Source: an uncultured Methanosphaera sp. | Lineage (GTDB): Archaea; Methanobacteriota; Methanobacteria; Methanobacteriales; Methanobacteriaceae | Length of the DNA stretch: 44,278 bases | Direction of reading: 5' to 3' | NCBI GenBank assembly: GCA_946537725.1 | Contig: CAMNFZ010000003.1 | Span: 1-44,278, forward strand | In this document: positions 35,300 to 44,186 of the stretch, in pieces | How positions within the stretch are numbered: position 1 is the stretch's first letter | Layout: each line of letters opens with the position of its first letter | Translations under genes and position numbers: made by a program | The notes under the pieces: generated by a model | Database searches by the model: none | What the model was told of the DNA's origin: nothing | What the model saw: the letters and a program-made list of their open reading frames with translations, nothing else

Positions 35300-36787
35300 A
35301 TGACAAAGAAAGAGACAACAAAACAAGAAAAAACTCCATATTTGTCCGATATAACTGTAGCTGTAATTATGGACACTTTCACCTACAATTCATACAAATC
35401 TGAGTTTAATCTCTTCGTACTAGAACCAGACAACTGGGAACAAATATTTAATCACAACAAAATAGACATATTCTTCTGTGAATCAGCATGGAGAGGAGTA
35501 GGACGAGAAAACATAATTGACGGAAACGCAATAGAAAATGACTACAAAGCATGGGGAGGACTAATTGCAGTAAAACTTGACGCAGGAACAGGAAAAGAAA
35601 AAACATTATTCGATATAATAGATTACTGCAACGAAAAAGGAATACCAACAGTATTCTGGAACAAAGAAGACCCACCATCATTCGATAGATTCATAGATGT
35701 AGCACTAAAATTTGACTACATATTCACAACAGACGAAGAATGCATAAAAAAATATGAATACATGGGACATGAAAACGTATTTCCACTGCTTTTCGCATCA
35801 CAAACAAAAATGTTCAATCCGATAGAACAAACACCACGATCCGAAGAAATAATATTCGCAGGAAGCTGGCCAAACAAATACCTAAACAGATGCGCAGACA
35901 TGCACAACATATTCCAAAAAGTACTAAAAGCAGGATACAAACTAAAAATATATGACAGAAACTCCGAAAAAGAAGACACACAATACAGATTCCCAGAAGA
36001 ATACCAAGAATATGTATACCCAAAAGTCGAACACTACCAAATACCACAAGTATACAAAGAAGGAAAAATAGGAATAAACATAAACACAATCCAACACTCA
36101 AATACAATGTTCGCAAGAAGAATCTTCGAACTAATGTCATCAAACACATTCGTAATAACAAACTACTCAAAAGGAGTATACGACCTATTCAAAGACAACG
36201 TAGTATACCTTGATAAAGAAGAATCATTCAATGTAACAGAAGAAGAAATAGACAGACTATGTGAACATAACCTCTATGACGTACTAGAAAACCACACATA
36301 CACAAACAGATTCAAATACCTACTGGACTGTATAGGATTCGAATACAAAGAAAAACACCAAAAAATACATGTATTCTATATAAAAGATGAAAACACAACA
36401 TTACAAGAAATAAAGAATGATTTTAAAAACATAGAATACTACTATAAATACTGTAAAATAATTACAGACGATGAAAACATAAAAAATGAGGATAACCTAG
36501 AATTCTTAACAAAAGATGAACTATACAAACTAACAGAATCATTTACAGATGAAGACTACTTCATAATAAGAAATATGAAAACAAAACTAGGAAAATTCAT
36601 AGAAAAAGCAAGATTACACTACCAATACATAGAAAAAAACACAGCAATAACTATAAATGACAAAAAATATACATTCAATGAATCAGATGAATATGAAAAC
36701 AGATTATTTAACTCAGTCAACTATAAAAAAGTATTAGAAAACAAATATGAGAATAAGAAAAACACATTTAAAACTTACAATATATAA
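35300..36787 (+). CDS. CgeB-like glycosyltransferase
   Basis: Cytoplasmic glycosyltransferase of 495 residues resembling the CgeB/DUF3880-plus-GT1 family found in bacterial spore-coat and surface-glycan loci. Landmarks: WRGVGRENIIDGN and WNKEDPPSFDRFIDVALKFD (about 117-139), FTTDEECIKKYEYMGHENV, a GT-B-like segment EEIIFAGSW, and GININTIQHSNTMFARRIFE with the sugar-nucleotide site FVITNYSKGVYDLF. The C-terminal 130 residues (about 365-495) form another alpha/beta domain, also seen in family members. The donor and acceptor sugars are not predictable. First gene of a three-gene operon; the next gene starts 6 nt after its stop. Confidence 0.82.
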   Translation: MTKKETTKQEKTPYLSDITVAVIMDTFTYNSYKSEFNLFVLEPDNWEQIFNHNKIDIFFCESAWRGVGRENIIDGNAIENDYKAWGGLIAVKLDAGTGKEKTLFDIIDYCNEKGIPTVFWNKEDPPSFDRFIDVALKFDYIFTTDEECIKKYEYMGHENVFPLLFASQTKMFNPIEQTPRSEEIIFAGSWPNKYLNRCADMHNIFQKVLKAGYKLKIYDRNSEKEDTQYRFPEEYQEYVYPKVEHYQIPQVYKEGKIGININTIQHSNTMFARRIFELMSSNTFVITNYSKGVYDLFKDNVVYLDKEESFNVTEEEIDRLCEHNLYDVLENHTYTNRFKYLLDCIGFEYKEKHQKIHVFYIKDENTTLQEIKNDFKNIEYYYKYCKIITDDENIKNEDNLEFLTKDELYKLTESFTDEDYFIIRNMKTKLGKFIEKARLHYQYIEKNTAITINDKKYTFNESDEYENRLFNSVNYKKVLENKYENKKNTFKTYNI

Positions 36788-36793
36788 TAGGGG

Positions 36794-39457
36794 ATGTTCA
36801 GAATTACAAGCATTAAATTATCAATCTGTGTATATCATGAAAAAGAAGAAAATCTAGAAGAGTCATTAAACAAAATAAAATCACAAATTGACACAAAAAC
36901 AGAAATAATCTCCATAAACAAAAACGAAGACATACTTAAACAAACAAAAGGACAATATATACTACTAACTGACTCACAAAACATAGAAAACATAAACATA
37001 AAAAATATCACAAGTATACAAGATGAAGATATACTCCTAAACACAGACAAAACAACATCAACAACAATCACACACACAGATAATGCTAAAAAAATATTTT
37101 CAAATCCTAAAAATAATATGAACATCTACAAAACCGAATTTCTAAAAAATAATTCAATACAAATACCATCAAATCAAAAAAGCTACGAAAACATCTTATT
37201 CTATTATAAAACAACATTCCTAGCAAAAAAAATCACAACTAAAAACATATTCCAAAAAATCACCCATGACGACTCTATAGAAACACTCATACTAAACGAC
37301 TATAAATACACTTATTCAGATGAAAAAACATATACGATAAACTCAGAAGAACTATTCAAAACATTCGAAAATTTACTAACATTTTTTAAACAAAACAACC
37401 TTTATAACTTAAATAAATTCTATATATTAAACTATACATTCAATATACTAAGAAAAACATACAAACTAAACCAGGAAAACAAGGAAGACTACTTTAACAA
37501 ACTAAAAATATTCATAAGACATATGTCACAACACAACACAGACCTAGTATTAAACCTAAAAAGCAAAAACCTAAGATTCTACAGAATAATACAAGAAGTA
37601 AACACAATAAAAGAACTAGATTTATTACTAAAAAATGATGAATACGAAAAAGAAAACTTCATAACACACCACCAATTAGACAAATTCAGAACACTAATCA
37701 TAGATCTTAAAAATGTGGATTCAGAAGATAACATGCTAGAAATGGTGGAATTTCCACAAGACAATAAATCTAAATTCATTCTAGACAAATTCAGAGATTC
37801 AGAAGGTTCAGGTATAAGAATCATAAGTTTCAACAACAAAATAAACTTCAAAATAAGATGCATAAACAAAGGAAAATTAAATGTTTATGTACGGGGAGCC
37901 GACTTAAAAGACAAAAAAGCAAGAAGAATACCAATTACAATAGATTTAAAAAGATTCCAACTATGTGAAGAAGCATTAATTGAAGAAAACAAAGTAATAA
38001 CATACGAAAAACCATTAAAATACACTAAAGAAGTAGAAGACCAAGAAATAATAGATATCCAAGCAGAATGGTCAACAGTATCCAATCAGAGCATATATCA
38101 TTTTCAGGATACAATAAATTCTGCGCTAATGCCATTTGACACAATAAGATTTGACATAAAAAACGTTGGAAACAGTGACAACACCATAGAAGTCATAAAA
38201 AATACTGATGAAAACGCCAGTGAATATGCACCAGAATGGTTTACAGACAAAAATGGTATAGGAAAAGTAATACGAAGTTCCAACGAACATATACATTTCC
38301 AAATACAATGTATTAACTCGGGAACACTTAAAATATTCCTCAGAACACTGGATTTAAGAGACAAAAACAGACAAAGAATACCAGTAAAAGTAGACCTTGA
38401 ACAACTAATAGTAAACAATGACACATTAGTAGATGAAAACATCTTAATCTCCCATGACAAACCATATGAAATAACTCGGAACGTAAAAGATGGGGAAATA
38501 ATTGATGTAATAGCACACTGGTCACCAATATCCTCAAAAAGCACATACTTTGAATCAACAACCATAAGGTCAGACCTACTACCATTTACTACAGCAAGAT
38601 TTGACATAAAAAATAAAGGAAAATCAGACAATTGCATAGAAATATATTCAATAGATGATTATGGCGCAAAAATCTATTCACCCGGTTGGTTCAGAAATCA
38701 ATATGGTTTGGGACAAGTAATTGAAAGTGCAAAAGGTAAGATAAAGTTTAAAATTAAATGTATCAACGCAGGAACGCTGGAATTGTTTATACGGGCAATA
38801 AATTTCATGGATACGCAAGCATCAAGAATACCTCTAAAAATAGACATTAAAAGACTAATAATAAATGGTGACATCATAATAGATGAAAACAAACTAGTTT
38901 CACATGATAACCCATACACATACACAAAACAAGTAAATGATGGGGAAATAGTAACAATAAGTGCCGAATGGAATCCAATATCCAGAAAAAGTACGTATTT
39001 TGAATCATCAAATATAAGAAACGATCTCTTGCCATTCACAACATTACACTTTGACATAAAAAACAGGGGAGACAAAGAAAATAAAACAAAAGTCGTATCA
39101 TATGATGATGACAATATAATTAACTACACGCCAGGATGGTTTACAGACGAAACAGGTGAGGGAAGAATCATCGAAAGTGCCAAGGGAAAACTAAATCTAC
39201 ACCTTAAATGCATACAAAAAGGAGAACTCACATTATCCCTAAAAACAATGAACTTCAAAGATAAGACAGGACACAGAATGCCATTAAACATAGATATAAA
39301 ATCATTAACAATAAATAACAAAATATTAATAGAAGAGAATACATTAATATCCTATGAAAAACCATATGAATATACAAAACAGGTAGTGGATGGAGAAATA
39401 ATAAATATCAAAGTGGAATGGGCACCATTATCAGTTAACAGCCAATACTCAGACTAA
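36794..39457 (+). CDS. Degenerate GT-A-like protein with four tandem 150-residue modules
   Basis: 887 residues. Residues 1-80 (KLSICVYHEKEENLEESLNK, GQYILLTDSQNI) follow the opening of a family-2 glycosyltransferase but lack the nucleotide-binding Asp residues and the DxD motif, so this part is probably not a transferase. A helical region follows to about 297. The rest is four copies of a probable beta-sandwich module at 298-430, 448-580, 598-730 and 748-880, with exactly 150 residues between equivalent positions. Conserved in each: FDIKN, GWF or EWF followed by GxG, KIKCIxxGxL, RIPxxIDxKxL, SHDxPYxYTxxVxDGEI, and a final W-x-P-I-S. It is placed between glycosyltransferase and sugar-dehydrogenase genes, so a glycan-binding or assembly role is plausible. 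The ATG abuts AGGGG; an ATT 9 nt later (36803) has better ribosome-site spacing. Confidence 0.75.
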   Translation: MFRITSIKLSICVYHEKEENLEESLNKIKSQIDTKTEIISINKNEDILKQTKGQYILLTDSQNIENINIKNITSIQDEDILLNTDKTTSTTITHTDNAKKIFSNPKNNMNIYKTEFLKNNSIQIPSNQKSYENILFYYKTTFLAKKITTKNIFQKITHDDSIETLILNDYKYTYSDEKTYTINSEELFKTFENLLTFFKQNNLYNLNKFYILNYTFNILRKTYKLNQENKEDYFNKLKIFIRHMSQHNTDLVLNLKSKNLRFYRIIQEVNTIKELDLLLKNDEYEKENFITHHQLDKFRTLIIDLKNVDSEDNMLEMVEFPQDNKSKFILDKFRDSEGSGIRIISFNNKINFKIRCINKGKLNVYVRGADLKDKKARRIPITIDLKRFQLCEEALIEENKVITYEKPLKYTKEVEDQEIIDIQAEWSTVSNQSIYHFQDTINSALMPFDTIRFDIKNVGNSDNTIEVIKNTDENASEYAPEWFTDKNGIGKVIRSSNEHIHFQIQCINSGTLKIFLRTLDLRDKNRQRIPVKVDLEQLIVNNDTLVDENILISHDKPYEITRNVKDGEIIDVIAHWSPISSKSTYFESTTIRSDLLPFTTARFDIKNKGKSDNCIEIYSIDDYGAKIYSPGWFRNQYGLGQVIESAKGKIKFKIKCINAGTLELFIRAINFMDTQASRIPLKIDIKRLIINGDIIIDENKLVSHDNPYTYTKQVNDGEIVTISAEWNPISRKSTYFESSNIRNDLLPFTTLHFDIKNRGDKENKTKVVSYDDDNIINYTPGWFTDETGEGRIIESAKGKLNLHLKCIQKGELTLSLKTMNFKDKTGHRMPLNIDIKSLTINNKILIEENTLISYEKPYEYTKQVVDGEIINIKVEWAPLSVNSQYSD
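37685..39433 (+). repeat. Four tandem modules, 450-bp period
   Basis: Modules at 37685-38083, 38135-38533, 38585-38983 and 39035-39433, separated by 51-nt linkers. The third and fourth are closest, including nearly identical linkers (KSTYFES..IR.DLLPFTT), which suggests they arose most recently. The first is the most divergent. Confidence 0.8.
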
Positions 39458-39488
39458 AAAAAAATAAATATTAAGGAATGTGATAATA

Positions 39489-40730
39489 ATGAAAATATGT
39501 GTAATAGGACAAGGATACATTGGATTACCAACAGCATTACTTTTTTCAAAAAATGATTGTGAGGTCATAGGAGTAGATCTTAACACTGAAATTATTACAA
39601 AACTAAGTCAAGGACAAATAACAATAGAAGAAGATGGACTACAACAACTACTGGATCAAGTAATAAACAATAATTACACTCCAACAACAACACCAGAAGA
39701 AGCAGATGCATATATTATCACAGTACCGACACCATATCATAAAGAAAACTACGAATGTGATTTAGGTTATGTAAAAACAGCATGTGAATCAATAATGCCC
39801 TACTTAAAAAAAGGCAACACAATAATAATAGAATCCACAATAGCTCCATTATCCATGAAAAACCAGATAAAACCTCTTTTTGAAAAAGCAGGATACAATA
39901 TTGGAACAGACATATATCTCTCCCACTGTCCAGAAAGAGTACTGCCTGGAAACATAATACATGAACTAATAAATAACAACAGAATAATTGGTGGAATAAC
40001 AAAAGAATGTGCAAATAAAGCAGCACAAATATACCAAACATTCGTAAAAGGAAACATCATAAAAACATCAGCAGAAATAGCAGAAATGTCAAAATGTATG
40101 GAAAACACATATCGTGATGTAAACATAGCATTAGCAAATGAACTGGTAAAAGTATGCGATAAAATAGGAATAAATGCACTAGAAGTTATACAAACAGCAA
40201 ACCAACACCCAAGAGTTAACCTCCATAACCCAGGACCTGGAGTTGGGGGACACTGCCTTGCAATAGATCCTTATTTCATATATGCGCTAGCACCAACAGA
40301 AGCTGACATTATCAAAGCATCCCGAGACACAAACAGTAACATGCCCCAATTTGTAGCAAATAAAGTACGAAAACTAGTGGAAAAAGGACAAACCATAACA
40401 ATACTGGGAATAGCATACAAAGGAAACTCAGATGATGACAGAGAAAGCCCATCATACTCAATAATAAACGAACTAGAAAAAGACTATGATATCAAAATAC
40501 ATGATCCACACATACCAGAAAAGAGCATAAAATACCAAGAAGCAATCAAAGACTCTTCACTCATACTAATACTAACAGCACATAACGAATTTAAAACACT
40601 AAACTATGAGGAACTAATTAAAAACATGAAAAAACCAATAATATTCGACACATGTAACATACTACCACTAAATGAAGTACCAACAGAACTCACAGCATAT
40701 AATTATGGAAACATAAACAAAATAAACTAA
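39489..40730 (+). CDS. wecC: UDP-N-acetyl-D-mannosamine dehydrogenase (WecC-like)
   Basis: NAD-dependent UDP-sugar dehydrogenase, 413 residues from ATG 39489 (AAGGA about 11 nt upstream; a GTG at 39480 is too close to it). N-terminal Rossmann motif GQGYIGLPTALLF; TVPTPYHKE; SHCPERVLPGN; central NTYRDVNIALANELVKVCD; and active-site Cys in GPGVGGHCLAIDPYF, the form seen in WecC rather than UDP-glucose dehydrogenase. C-terminal NAD/sugar domain includes GIAYKGNSDDDRESPS. Product is probably UDP-ManNAcA for surface glycan. Third gene of the operon, 31 nt after the module protein. Confidence 0.92.
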   Translation: MKICVIGQGYIGLPTALLFSKNDCEVIGVDLNTEIITKLSQGQITIEEDGLQQLLDQVINNNYTPTTTPEEADAYIITVPTPYHKENYECDLGYVKTACESIMPYLKKGNTIIIESTIAPLSMKNQIKPLFEKAGYNIGTDIYLSHCPERVLPGNIIHELINNNRIIGGITKECANKAAQIYQTFVKGNIIKTSAEIAEMSKCMENTYRDVNIALANELVKVCDKIGINALEVIQTANQHPRVNLHNPGPGVGGHCLAIDPYFIYALAPTEADIIKASRDTNSNMPQFVANKVRKLVEKGQTITILGIAYKGNSDDDRESPSYSIINELEKDYDIKIHDPHIPEKSIKYQEAIKDSSLILILTAHNEFKTLNYEELIKNMKKPIIFDTCNILPLNEVPTELTAYNYGNINKIN

Positions 40731-40809
40731 CCCCGATTACCAAAAAAAAACAATACAATTTGATTTAAACATTATAACATAAAAATTAAAACCGAGATTT
40801 AAATTTATC

Positions 40810-40839
40810 TATTTGATATAAAATTAAAAATATCAAATA
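40810..40839. terminator. 10-bp inverted repeat between convergent genes
   Basis: TATTTGATAT (40810-40819) and ATATCAAATA (40830-40839) form a perfect 10-bp stem around a 10-nt A-rich loop. T-rich sequence follows on the plus side. Position, 80 nt after the dehydrogenase stop, suggests a terminator. Confidence 0.45.
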
Positions 40840-40938
40840 TTATTCTCATAATTTTCAAAAAAATGATTACTATTTTTTTTTATTTAATCATCATTATTAA
40901 TCTTTTAACGAAATTTAAACAAATACAAAAATAATATA

Positions 40939-40973
40939 TAGGGTTAATAAGTTCTACACATTACTAAACCCTA
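40939..40973 (-). terminator. Hairpin after the GT2 gene
   Basis: TAGGGTT (40939-40945) pairs with AACCCTA (40967-40973), 7 bp. On the minus strand it lies 23 nt after the GT2 stop and is followed by AT-rich sequence with a short T-run. Confidence 0.4.
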
Positions 40974-40995
40974 CCTGTTAATGATTAAATTAAAA

Positions 40996-42315
40996 TTATT
41001 TAATAAACTCCTCAAAATCCCTAGAATAAATAATTTTATTAAAAAATTCCTTATTTTCAACCCATAAACATTCCATCAAATCATCAAACAAACCAAAATC
41101 AAACATAAACTTGTTCAACTTATTTTTAGCTCTAAAAAAGTATTCTTCCTTAAATGAATCACCAACAAGAGTATAACGATTACGTAACTTAAAAAGCAAA
41201 CGATTCAACAGATACTCCTTATATCTATCATACAAACCATTATTAATGAAAACTTTTAATATGGTTTCAACAATTTCAATAGTACCTAACTCAGTATCAT
41301 CACGTAAATGGGTTATAGAACCACTCCATAACCTACGATTATACAAATATTCATCAGCTAAAAAAATACGCTCACACTCACAAAATGTCTGATAAAAGAA
41401 AGGATTATCCTGATGAATATACTTCTCAGGAAAAGAAGCATTAATATCCATCAAGAAACATCTAAGATACAACTTATTCATAGCTACAACAGAAACCTCA
41501 AATAACTCTGCAGGTTCAACATCATTAGAATTAAATAATGAATTATTAAAACGATCTAAACATGAAACAGACAGATAATCATCCTTAATAAACTTTGTTC
41601 CATCATCTTCAAAATTAATTAACTTATACATAACAGTCTGGGTGTTGTGCTTTTCAGCAAGATTATATAACTTTTCAAGACAATTAACATCCAACCAATC
41701 ATCACCATCAACAAACAAAACATACTTACCCTTTGCTTGTTTCAAACCAAAGTTTCTAGAACCACCAGAACCAACATTAATAGAATTCTCAAATAATTTG
41801 ATACGACTATCTAACTTTGAATAATAATCAACAATATCGGTAGTAGAATCAGAAGAACAATCATCTACAACAATAACCTCAAAATCACTAAAGGATTGAT
41901 TAATCAAACTACATAAACAATCTCCAATAAAACGTTCAACATTAAAAGTGGGAATAACAACAGATATGGGGATGTTATATGATTTTACTTGAACTTCAAT
42001 CATCTCTTTTAAATAACGAAGATAATTCAAAACATCATGGGAAAGATTGAAATCCGCTTCTTTAAGGGATAATTCAATTTTAAAAAATTCTTCTTCTAAC
42101 ATTTTATATTCATTATATGTAAAATGAGGTAAATCTATTTTATTATTCAATAAATTATTTGAAATGTCATTTATATCTTCATATGCTGAAGTATTACTTA
42201 ATATTTTATTGAGATCTCTAAATATATTAATGAAATCATTAACATTTAAATTGTAATTATCATTTTCTTGAATGTTGTTATTTAACAAATTGGATTTTAA
42301 GGAATATTTGCAAAT
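40996..42315 (-). CDS. Family 2 glycosyltransferase, probable ATT start
   Basis: GT-A fold glycosyltransferase of 439 residues from ATT 42315. A perfect AAGGAGGT (42323-42330) lies 7 nt before this ATT; the first conventional start, TTG 42288, has no ribosome-binding site. A helical N-terminal extension of about 115 residues precedes the catalytic domain: ISVVIPTFNVERFIGDCLCS, VIVVDDCSSDSTTDIV, NVGSGGSRNFGLKQAKGKYV and the DxD motif VDGDDWLD (203-206). The C-terminal part (about 300-439) is helical. It probably adds a sugar during surface glycan assembly; donor unknown. No membrane span. Convergent to the dehydrogenase gene. Confidence 0.88.
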   Translation of the reverse strand: MCKYSLKSNLLNNNIQENDNYNLNVNDFINIFRDLNKILSNTSAYEDINDISNNLLNNKIDLPHFTYNEYKMLEEEFFKIELSLKEADFNLSHDVLNYLRYLKEMIEVQVKSYNIPISVVIPTFNVERFIGDCLCSLINQSFSDFEVIVVDDCSSDSTTDIVDYYSKLDSRIKLFENSINVGSGGSRNFGLKQAKGKYVLFVDGDDWLDVNCLEKLYNLAEKHNTQTVMYKLINFEDDGTKFIKDDYLSVSCLDRFNNSLFNSNDVEPAELFEVSVVAMNKLYLRCFLMDINASFPEKYIHQDNPFFYQTFCECERIFLADEYLYNRRLWSGSITHLRDDTELGTIEIVETILKVFINNGLYDRYKEYLLNRLLFKLRNRYTLVGDSFKEEYFFRAKNKLNKFMFDFGLFDDLMECLWVENKEFFNKIIYSRDFEEFIK

Positions 42316-42712
42316 GGTATGGACCTCCTTACAATTATTTGTTACTTTATTAATTATAATATTTATTTATTATGTTTTAAATAAAGAAATCTCTTATTAT
42401 ATTTTAGTTTGAAAACTTTTATTAATTTCTTTGAATTTTTGTCTTTGTTCAAATGTGGAAAAATCTACTTAAAGAATAAGGTATATTAAATTGATGATAA
42501 TTAGGAAAAACATAAAAAATTAAACATTTACTAATTAATCAAAATAAATATTATCAAAAATGATAAAAAAAAGATAAAAAAATAAAATCAGAGTTTAAAC
42601 AAAAAAAGGTCTATCTTCCAGGCCCTATATAAAAATAATACATTTTACAAAGTATGTATCCATAGAATATGTGCAAAATAGATTACGCATTTACAATTTA
42701 AATATTATTTTG
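42316..42712 (-). other. AT-rich spacer between GT2 and module gene
   Basis: 397 nt with no gene. It holds the GT2 ribosome-binding site (42323-42330) and presumably its promoter. The only G/C-rich patch, GGTCTATCTTCCAGGCCC (42608-42625), precedes a run of seven Ts on the minus strand and may be a weak terminator for the gene ending at 42713. Confidence 0.4.
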
Positions 42713-43711
42713 TTATAAAGGTTCCCATGAAAGATAAATCTCAATTTCATCGCCATCTTTAATTGATTTAGTATAGGTATAGTTAGCATCGTGTGAAAGG
42801 ACATTATTTGAATTAAAAATTGTTTGATTATTTATTTTAAACTCTCTGAAATTTATATAAATAGGTAATCGGTTTCCTTTAATTTTATAATCAATTCCTA
42901 AAAGTGTAATATTTAATTCTCCGTCTTTTACACATTTTATTTTTAAGTTTAATTCTCCTTTTGAACTTTCAATAGTTAAACCTGAACCTTTATCATTACT
43001 AAACCAGGAGGGATAGTTTGCTTTAGAAAATGAATCTGAATTTTCTAAAATTTTAACATTATTTTCGGAATTTCCATAATTTTTTATATCGATACGTGCA
43101 GTATGATATTTCTTAAGTTTGTTCAAGTAAGGTACATCGATAATATTCTCTTCAATTTCACCGGAAGTAAATAAACTAATTGGTTCCCACTTGACATAAA
43201 TATCTATAATTTCTCCATTTTCAACTTTTTTAGTATATTTATACTTACTGTCATGAGATACAACTTTATTTGATTCAAATATGGTTTCATCGTTAATTTT
43301 TAAATCTGTGTAATTAATATAAATAGGAATTCTCTTATTATTAATTTTATAATTCATACTTAAAAGGTTTAAATTCAATTCTCCATCTTGTACACATTTT
43401 ATTTTTAAGTTTAATTCTCCTTTTGAACTTTCTAAAGTTAAACCAGAACCTTTTTTATCTGTAAACCATGATGGAAACTCATAATTTGCTGAATGATCAG
43501 AAACTTGGATAATTTCAATACTATTTTCAGAATTTCCTACATTTTTAATATCTAATCGAGCAGTATTGTATTTTATTAAACCCCTCACAGATGTCTTTTC
43601 ATTTAACTCATTCATTTCATTATTTTTAGCAGTTAAACTGTTTCTTAATTGGATAATTTTGTTTTCATAAAAATATACGCGTCTTTTAACAGTAGTATAA
43701 GAATCTTCCAA
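42713..43711 (-). CDS. Two-module protein related to the 887-residue protein
   Basis: 332 residues: a short coiled-coil start (about 1-40, VYFYENKIIQLRNSLTAKNN) and two modules at 48-178 and 202-332 of the same type as in 36794-39457. Shared pattern: ARxDIKNxGNSEN, PSWF, GSGLTxESSKGELNLKIKC, DGELN, RxPIYIN, SHDxxYxYTK, IxDGDEIEIY and WEP. Start is unclear: TTG 43711 has no ribosome-binding site, and the frame stays open upstream only to a TAA about 40 nt away. The gene may therefore have lost an N-terminal (perhaps glycosyltransferase) part. The C-terminus ends exactly at the module edge. Function unknown. Confidence 0.65.
   Translation of the reverse strand: MEDSYTTVKRRVYFYENKIIQLRNSLTAKNNEMNELNEKTSVRGLIKYNTARLDIKNVGNSENSIEIIQVSDHSANYEFPSWFTDKKGSGLTLESSKGELNLKIKCVQDGELNLNLLSMNYKINNKRIPIYINYTDLKINDETIFESNKVVSHDSKYKYTKKVENGEIIDIYVKWEPISLFTSGEIEENIIDVPYLNKLKKYHTARIDIKNYGNSENNVKILENSDSFSKANYPSWFSNDKGSGLTIESSKGELNLKIKCVKDGELNITLLGIDYKIKGNRLPIYINFREFKINNQTIFNSNNVLSHDANYTYTKSIKDGDEIEIYLSWEPL
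42929..43432 (-). repeat. 42-bp exact direct repeat within the two modules
   Basis: 42929-42970 and 43391-43432 are identical over 42 nt, 462 nt apart. They encode ESSKGELNLKIKCV in both modules. Identity at silent positions indicates recent duplication or gene conversion. Confidence 0.85.
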
Positions 43712-43765
43712 TAAATCCAGATAATCTTCGCTTATGCTCTCATTATTTTTTTAAATATGATTCTT

Positions 43766-44010
43766 TCATTTTATTTTTTTGTATTCTTTAGTTATTGATT
43801 TGAAAGTTATGTCATTAGAAATAAATGTTTTTGTTTAGTATATTCGTATTTTTCATTCCATTTTTTAACATTAATTCATATGAACTATTTTGAGGAACTT
43901 CATATATTTCAATGTATGTTTTACCATTGGAAAATAATACACCATTAAGTGCATTTTTATGGATTTTATCCATTTGGAATTAAAACTTTAGAAAATCCTA
44001 CTTTTGCCAT
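43766..44010 (-). pseudogene. Frameshifted small gene remnant
   Basis: ATG at 44010, with GGGGTG upstream, starts MAKVGFSKVLIPNG and hits a stop after 14 codons. Moving one base in the adjacent frame gives a further coding-like stretch (DKIHKNALNGVLFSNGKTYI and on to YEVPQNSSYELMLKNGMKN), ending at 43815. A second frame change near 43820 continues with SNDITFKSITKEYKKIK to TGA 43766. The combined 80 or so residues look like one former protein with two frameshifts. Family not recognised; sequencing errors cannot be excluded. Confidence 0.4.
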
Positions 44011-44186
44011 TTAAAACACCCCATAAATTTATTATCAATTATTCAATTAGTATATTGATTTAATTAAACAAATAAGTTTTATATTAATGTATAGGTATAT
44101 TCATAATTTTTATAAGTTTAAAAATATTTGACACATTTTATTAGTTTACTATTCATTTTTAAATTCAAATTTTTTATATTTATTAT

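Noticed and set aside
42608-42625. Strong terminator after the two-module gene
   Set aside because: The stem has a mismatch when read on the minus strand; only the T-run supports termination, so it is mentioned only in the spacer entry.
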